Shown one piece after another: positions 59,299 through 64,000 of a stretch of 64,000 nucleotides of DNA. A model generated the notes under the pieces. The model had not been told where the DNA came from. It saw nothing but the letters and a program-made list of their open reading frames with translations, and did not search any database. The translations under genes and the position numbers were made by a program. Each line of letters begins with the position of its first letter. Positions within the stretch are counted from its first letter, which is position 1. Source of the stretch: CAISDA01 sp050258555 (lineage in GTDB: Bacteria > Bacteroidota > Ignavibacteria > UBA10030 > UBA8401); the NCBI GenBank assembly GCA_050258555.1, contig JBLMZA010000081.1, positions 62,001 to 126,000 on the forward strand. Reading direction: 5' to 3'.

Positions 59299-60086
59299 TG
59301 GAATTCTACATCTCACAATTCGTCGTGTGGCTTCTGATCTTCGTGCGCGTGATGACGGTCTTCAGTACGGCCCCGCTTCTGGGCCACGCCTCGGTGCCGT
59401 CGATGGTGAAGGTCGGCGTGAGCATTCTCATGGCCTACATCCTTCTGACGGCGCACGGGCGCGCGCCCTTCGCCGACGTGAGCGCGCAGCTGAACCTGGG
59501 CACGCTTGTCATCTTCGTCCTGAAGGAGATCATCGTGGGCATCTCGATCGGCTATGCGCTCTCGATGGTGATGGCCGGCGTCCAGTTCGCGGGATATCTC
59601 ATCGCCTCCGACATGGGACTGGCGATGGCCAACATCTTCAATCCCGAGCTCAACGAGCAGGTGCCGGTGATCGGCCAGCTCATGAACATCGTGGCGATGC
59701 TGATCTTCCTTCTCATCGACGGGCATCTCTTTCTGATCGAATCGCTCAAGGCGAGCTTCGATCTGATTCCGCTGGCGTCGCTCTCGGGGATCTTCTCGCA
59801 GGGATTCATGAACACGATCGTCCACCTGACCGGCGCCGTCTTCGTGATCGCCGTGAAGATCGCCGCGCCGGTGATGGCCGCGATGTTCCTTTCGACGATC
59901 GGACTCGGCATCCTCTCGCGCGTCGTGCCGCAGATGCAGGTGTTCGTCTTCAGCATGGGACTGAAAGTGGGCGTGGGGCTGCTGATGCTTGCCGGCACGG
60001 TGCCGATGTACGTCTTCATCATCAAAAAGATTCTCGAACAGTTCGAGGTCCAGACATACACGCTGTTGCAGCTGATGAGACCGTAA
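59298..60086 (+). CDS. fliR: Flagellar export gate protein FliR
   Basis: The 262-residue protein has about six membrane helices and the FliR patterns EIIVGISIGYALSMVMAGVQ and FNPELNEQVPVIGQLMNIVA. It closes the FliPQR export gate. ATG 59298 overlaps the last base of fliQ; a GTG three bases earlier is also in frame. FlhB follows after 15 bases. Confidence 0.95.
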   Translation: MEFYISQFVVWLLIFVRVMTVFSTAPLLGHASVPSMVKVGVSILMAYILLTAHGRAPFADVSAQLNLGTLVIFVLKEIIVGISIGYALSMVMAGVQFAGYLIASDMGLAMANIFNPELNEQVPVIGQLMNIVAMLIFLLIDGHLFLIESLKASFDLIPLASLSGIFSQGFMNTIVHLTGAVFVIAVKIAAPVMAAMFLSTIGLGILSRVVPQMQVFVFSMGLKVGVGLLMLAGTVPMYVFIIKKILEQFEVQTYTLLQLMRP

Positions 60087-60101
60087 GGAAACGAGTGGGA
60101 T

Positions 60102-61175
60102 ATGGCAGACTCCGCACAGGAAAAAACCGAACAACCAACCGGAAAAAAGCTTTCCGACGCCAGGGACAAGGGCCAGGTTGCCAAGAGCATGGAGGTCAAC
60201 TCGGCCGTCATGCTGCTCTTCGGATTGCTGATGATCGCCGTCATCGGTTCGGGCATGGTGAGCCGGCTTTCGGAGCTGACATCGAACGTGCTGCGCTCGG
60301 CCGGCCAGGTCGAGCTGACGGTCGCCTCGGTGCACCATTATTTCGTGCTGGGCGTGCTGTTTCTGGCGCTTATCCTCGGGCCCGTGCTCGGCGTCTTCAT
60401 GGCGCTCGGCATTGCGGCCAATCTGGCGCAGGTCGGCTTCATGTTCACGTTCGAACCCCTGCAGCCGCGCTTTTCAAAGCTCAATCCGCTCACCGGCATC
60501 ACCAAGGTGATGGTCTCGAAGCGCTCGATGGTCGAACTGGCCAAGGGCGTCGCCAAAATCGCGATCGTCGGCTTCGTGGCCTATGTCGCGATCGAGAAGC
60601 TGATCGATGAGTCGGTGGTGCTCATGGACTCGGAGCCCGCGGCGATCATGGGATTCATCGCGCGCTCGTCGTTTGTGGTGGGGCTCAAGATCTGCGCCGC
60701 CTTTCTGGTGGTGGCGCTCTTTGACTACGCCTTCCAGCGCTACGACTTCTTGCAGCAGCAGCGCATGACCAAAGAGGAGGTCAAGGAGGAATACAAGCAG
60801 TCGGACGGCGATCCCCAGATCAAGGGCCGCATCCGCTCGCTGCAGCGCCAGATGGCGCGCCGGCGCATGATGGCCGAAGTGCCCAAGGCCGATGTCATCA
60901 TCACGAACCCGACGCATTATGCCGTGGCGCTCAAATACGATCCGTCGAAGATGGGCGCGCCGACGGTCGTGGCCAAAGGCATGAACCTGGTTGCGCAGAA
61001 GATCAAGGAGATCGCTTCCGAACATGATATTCCGATCATGGAAGACAAGCCTCTGGCGCGCGCGCTCTACAAGACGGTCGAGGTCGGCGAGCAGATCCCG
61101 GAATCGCTCTTTAAGGCGGTGGCCGAAATTCTGGCCTACATCTACCAGGTGCGCAACAGATCGCACCGCGCATAA
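60102..61175 (+). CDS. flhB: Flagellar export switch protein FlhB
   Basis: The 357-residue protein starts with EKTEQPTGKKLSDARDKGQV, has four membrane helices (about 30-215), and a cytoplasmic domain with the self-cleavage site NPTH at residues 269-272, cut between Asn and Pro. The cut allows the switch from rod/hook to filament substrates under FliK control. FliK lies in the upstream operon. The C-terminal part ends with the usual EVGEQIPESLFKAVAEILAY. Confidence 0.97.
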   Translation: MADSAQEKTEQPTGKKLSDARDKGQVAKSMEVNSAVMLLFGLLMIAVIGSGMVSRLSELTSNVLRSAGQVELTVASVHHYFVLGVLFLALILGPVLGVFMALGIAANLAQVGFMFTFEPLQPRFSKLNPLTGITKVMVSKRSMVELAKGVAKIAIVGFVAYVAIEKLIDESVVLMDSEPAAIMGFIARSSFVVGLKICAAFLVVALFDYAFQRYDFLQQQRMTKEEVKEEYKQSDGDPQIKGRIRSLQRQMARRRMMAEVPKADVIITNPTHYAVALKYDPSKMGAPTVVAKGMNLVAQKIKEIASEHDIPIMEDKPLARALYKTVEVGEQIPESLFKAVAEILAYIYQVRNRSHRA

Positions 61176-61217
61176 GAATTCACAAGTCCCATTCATCCAC
61201 TTGACGACGACAGATCC

Positions 61218-63287
61218 ATGAACGATTCACTTCTGGCCAAGCTCGGAAAAAACGGCGATGTCTTTCTGGCCGTCGGCATCATCGCCATCATCGCGGTGAT
61301 GATCATTCCGATTCCGACCTTCCTTCTGGATATCCTGCTTTCGGCCAACATCACCGTTGCCATCGTGCTGCTGATGGTCTCGATGTATCTGTCCAAGCCG
61401 CTCGATCTGTCGGTCTTTCCGAGCCTGCTTCTGATATTGACGCTCTTCCGTCTGGCGCTCAATGTGGCCACCACACGGCTCATTCTGGGCGAGGGCTTCG
61501 CCGGCGATGTCGTGAGCGCCTTCGGCGCCTTCGTGGTGGGCGGCAATTACGTCGTGGGCTTCATCATCTTCATCATTCTCGTCATCATCCAGTTTGTCGT
61601 GATCGTCAAGGGCGCGGGCCGCATCTCGGAAGTCTCGGCGCGCTTCACATTGGACGCCATGCCGGGCAAGCAGATGGCCATCGATGCCGATCTGAACGCG
61701 GGCATGATCACCGAGGAAGTCGCCAGACACCGGCGCGATGCCATTGCGCGCGAAGCCGAGTTCTTCGGGGCCATGGACGGCGCCTCGAAGTTCGTCAAGG
61801 GAGACGCCGTGGCCGGTCTCATCATCAACGCGGTCAATATTCTCGGCGGATTCATCATCGGCGTGGCCCAGCGCGACATGAGCTTCACCGATGCGCTCTC
61901 GAACTATACGCTGCTCACCATCGGCGACGGTCTTGTCTCCCAGATTCCCGCGCTGATCATCGCCATCGCCTCCGGCATGGTCGTCACGCGCTCGGGCTCG
62001 GGCAATGCGCTCGATGTCGAACTGCGCACGCAGCTCTTCGGCAAACCGAAGGTGCTCATGATCACTTCCGGAGCGCTCTTCGCCTTTGCCATCGTGCCGG
62101 GCATGCCGACCATTCCGTTTCTCATCCTCTCGGCCCTGATCGGCGGCGTGGGCTTCACCACCAACAAGAAGCAGAAGGAAGAGGCCGTGATCGCCAGCCG
62201 CCCGGCACCGGCAAAGCCCGCGGAAGTCCAGGAAGAGAAGGTGGAAAAATATCTCCAGGTCGATCCGCTGGAGCTCGAAATCGGCTACGGCCTCATTCCG
62301 CTGGTGGACGAGTCGCAGGGAGGCGATCTCTTCCGGCGCATCACCAATATCAGAAAGCAATTGGCGCTCGAGCTCGGCGTGCTCGTGCCGCCCATCCGCG
62401 TGCGCGACAATCTTCAGCTGGCGCCCAACCAGTATGTGATCAAAGTCCGAGGCAACGTGCTGGCCACCGACGAGCTTTTTCCCGATTTGTATCTGGCGAT
62501 GAATTCCGGCATGGCCTCGGGCGAGCTGGACGGCATACAGACGAGAGACCCCGCCTTCGGCCAGCCGGCCGTCTGGGTGACGGCCTCGGAGCGCGAGCGC
62601 GCCGAGATCCAGGGCTTCACGGTGGTCGAATCGGCCGCCGTGCTGGCGACGCATCTGCAGGAGGAGCTGAAGAAAAACGCCGATAAGATTCTCGGGCGCC
62701 AGGATGTGAAGGTGCTGCTGGAAAATCTGAAGAAGGAGTACCCGGCCGTCATCGAAGAGCTCTCGAACGATCTGCTTCCGATCGGCTCGGTCCAGAAGGT
62801 GCTCCAGAACCTGCTTCGCGAGGGCATCCCGATCCGCGATCTGGCCTCGATCGTGGAGTCGCTCGTCGATTACGCGCGCGTGACGAAAAATGTCGATGTC
62901 CTGACCGAATATGTGCGGCACTCGCTTTCCTCGACGATCGCGCGCATGTATGCGGACCATAACGGCGTGATCCACGCCATCTCGATCGACCCGGATTTCG
63001 AGGAGCTGGTCACCGATTCGCTCAAGAAGAACCGCGATGTCGGCTCGACGCTCGGCCTTCCGCCTGCGGTGATACAGACGATCCATCACAATCTTGCCGC
63101 CTCCATCGAGCAGTCGCTCGGCTACGGCTATCAGCCGCTGCTGGTCGTGGCGGCGACCGTGCGGCCGTATCTCTACCGTCTGCTGCACACGGCGTTTCCG
63201 TCACTGGTGATCCTGTCCTTTACCGAGCTGCCGCCGGAGACGGAAATTGAATTTATCGGGCAGGTGGAACTGCTTGAAGCACAATAG
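61218..63287 (+). CDS. flhA: Flagellar export protein FlhA
   Basis: The 689-residue protein has about eight membrane helices (about 15-310) with the FHIPEP-type region VFPSLLLILTLFRLALNVAT and DAMPGKQMAIDADLNAGMIT, a linker, and a large cytoplasmic domain (about 340-689) with NQYVIKVRGNVLATDELFPD and VQKVLQNLLREGIPIRDLA. FlhA forms the nonameric ring that receives substrate-chaperone complexes such as FliS-flagellin. The gene lies 42 bases after flhB in the same operon. Confidence 0.97.
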   Translation: MNDSLLAKLGKNGDVFLAVGIIAIIAVMIIPIPTFLLDILLSANITVAIVLLMVSMYLSKPLDLSVFPSLLLILTLFRLALNVATTRLILGEGFAGDVVSAFGAFVVGGNYVVGFIIFIILVIIQFVVIVKGAGRISEVSARFTLDAMPGKQMAIDADLNAGMITEEVARHRRDAIAREAEFFGAMDGASKFVKGDAVAGLIINAVNILGGFIIGVAQRDMSFTDALSNYTLLTIGDGLVSQIPALIIAIASGMVVTRSGSGNALDVELRTQLFGKPKVLMITSGALFAFAIVPGMPTIPFLILSALIGGVGFTTNKKQKEEAVIASRPAPAKPAEVQEEKVEKYLQVDPLELEIGYGLIPLVDESQGGDLFRRITNIRKQLALELGVLVPPIRVRDNLQLAPNQYVIKVRGNVLATDELFPDLYLAMNSGMASGELDGIQTRDPAFGQPAVWVTASERERAEIQGFTVVESAAVLATHLQEELKKNADKILGRQDVKVLLENLKKEYPAVIEELSNDLLPIGSVQKVLQNLLREGIPIRDLASIVESLVDYARVTKNVDVLTEYVRHSLSSTIARMYADHNGVIHAISIDPDFEELVTDSLKKNRDVGSTLGLPPAVIQTIHHNLAASIEQSLGYGYQPLLVVAATVRPYLYRLLHTAFPSLVILSFTELPPETEIEFIGQVELLEAQ

Positions 63288-63373
63288 TTGATGCAAGAGA
63301 CGTAAATTTTTCGTACACTGAATACTATCCGGATACCCGCAGGCCGAACGCATCAACCACACACGTTCACGTC

Positions 63374-64000
63374 ATGAAGATCAAAAAATTCGTCGCGCCG
63401 ACATTAAAAGAGGCAACAGAGAAGATGAAAAAGGAGCTGGGGGAGAATGCCATTCTTCTGAACACCCGCGCGGTTCCTGCCGGCGTTTTTTCGATGAAGG
63501 GAAAATCGCAGTACGAGATCACGGGCGCCATCGACGACGAATTCCAGAAGCCTGCCGCTTCCCCGGCCGAGCGCAGAGCGCCGGCTTCCAAACAATCGGT
63601 TCCGGTTTCATCCGATAACGAGGAGTCGCCCCTGGCGGCGCTCCAGCAGTTAAGCGCCCGCTTCACGCAGGAACGCTCCGGATCGGCCGCATCGCGCACG
63701 CCGTCGCCGGCCGGCGTGGCAGCGCTTTCCCCGGCGCTCAGTGCGCAGATGCCGCAGGCCTGGCAGTCCGAACTCGACGAGCTCAAGCGCAGTCTTCATG
63801 ATCTGCGCGAAGAGCTCACAAGCACGAAAGGTCACGCGCTGCCGGCGGCCTATAAGCGTATCTTCACGACGCTCACGACGCAGGAAGTCTCCGAAAAAAT
63901 CGCCATGGGCATACTCCAGCCCATGCTCAACTCGTCGCAGGCCTTCAGCGCATCGCAGATCCATGACCGCGCGCTCAAGGCGCTGGCCGAGCTCATTCCA
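63374..64000 (+). CDS. flhF: FlhF N-terminal part (window edge)
   Basis: The reading frame starts at ATG 63374 and stays open to the last base, so only 209 residues are seen. The first part, MKIKKFVAPTLKEATEKMKK with LGENAILLNTRAV, is the typical start of FlhF. A Pro/Ala/Ser-rich linker and a helical region (ELDELKRSLHDLREELTSTK) follow. The SRP-type GTPase domain lies beyond the window. FlhF sets flagellum number and position, usually polar. It lies 86 bases after flhA. Confidence 0.92.
   Translation, partial: MKIKKFVAPTLKEATEKMKKELGENAILLNTRAVPAGVFSMKGKSQYEITGAIDDEFQKPAASPAERRAPASKQSVPVSSDNEESPLAALQQLSARFTQERSGSAASRTPSPAGVAALSPALSAQMPQAWQSELDELKRSLHDLREELTSTKGHALPAAYKRIFTTLTTQEVSEKIAMGILQPMLNSSQAFSASQIHDRALKALAELIP

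Noticed and set aside
61227..63188. A 653-codon open frame on the minus strand
   Set aside because: It is the antisense of flhA; the composition (His, Arg, Asp, Glu) is that of a shadow frame.

Overview
The window is a GC-rich, densely packed bacterial chromosome segment with no rRNA, tRNA, CRISPR array or insertion sequence that I can recognise. Several genes point to the Bacteroidota/Chlorobi/Ignavibacteria (FCB) group: a DUF4175-like C-terminus, a DUF4412 lipoprotein-like protein, a secreted protein of the family often mislabelled 'asparagine synthetase B' in Bacteroidota, a peptidase M49 and a characteristic small sigma-70 factor. It must be a flagellated member, because about half of the window is flagellar. 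The lineage is an inference; no marker gene settles it.

Layout. 1-5451: tail of a DUF4175-like gene, then four overlapping genes (aminotransferase/ATP-grasp fusion, amidohydrolase, methyltransferase, WecE-like sugar aminotransferase). 5722-23020: a glycosyltransferase locus led by a near-consensus sigma-54 promoter, with two giant multi-domain proteins (1529 and 3193 aa) and two TPR-glycosyltransferases. 23126-29031: three 267-aa flagellins, each with its own sigma-28 promoter and a GGA-loop hairpin leader, then fliS, fliD, a fliT-like gene, flaG and a flgM-like gene. 29120-50339: housekeeping and regulatory genes (NarL-type regulator, APC permease, secreted Lys/Glu/Ala-repeat protein, OmpR/histidine kinase pair, enolase, phosphohexomutase, GalT-like protein, peptidase M49, Lon, DnaX, sigma factor, secreted protein, MgtC-like membrane protein, DUF4412 protein). 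50626-64000: flagellar hook and export operons fliK-flgD-TIGR02530-flgE and fliLMNOPQR-flhB-flhA-flhF (flhF cut by the window end), each led by a sigma-54-like promoter.

How it fits together. The promoters suggest the usual cascade: sigma-54 for hook/export genes, sigma-28 with a FlgM-like anti-sigma for filament genes. The glycosyltransferase locus sits directly upstream of the flagellins and carries its own sigma-54-type promoter. The simplest reading is a flagellin (or surface) glycosylation island in which a WecE/WecF-like 4-amino-6-deoxysugar pathway and about thirteen glycosyltransferase domains, fused into only four polypeptides, build a complex glycan. The flagellin leaders also look like CsrA targets. 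These functional links are inferences from sequence and context.
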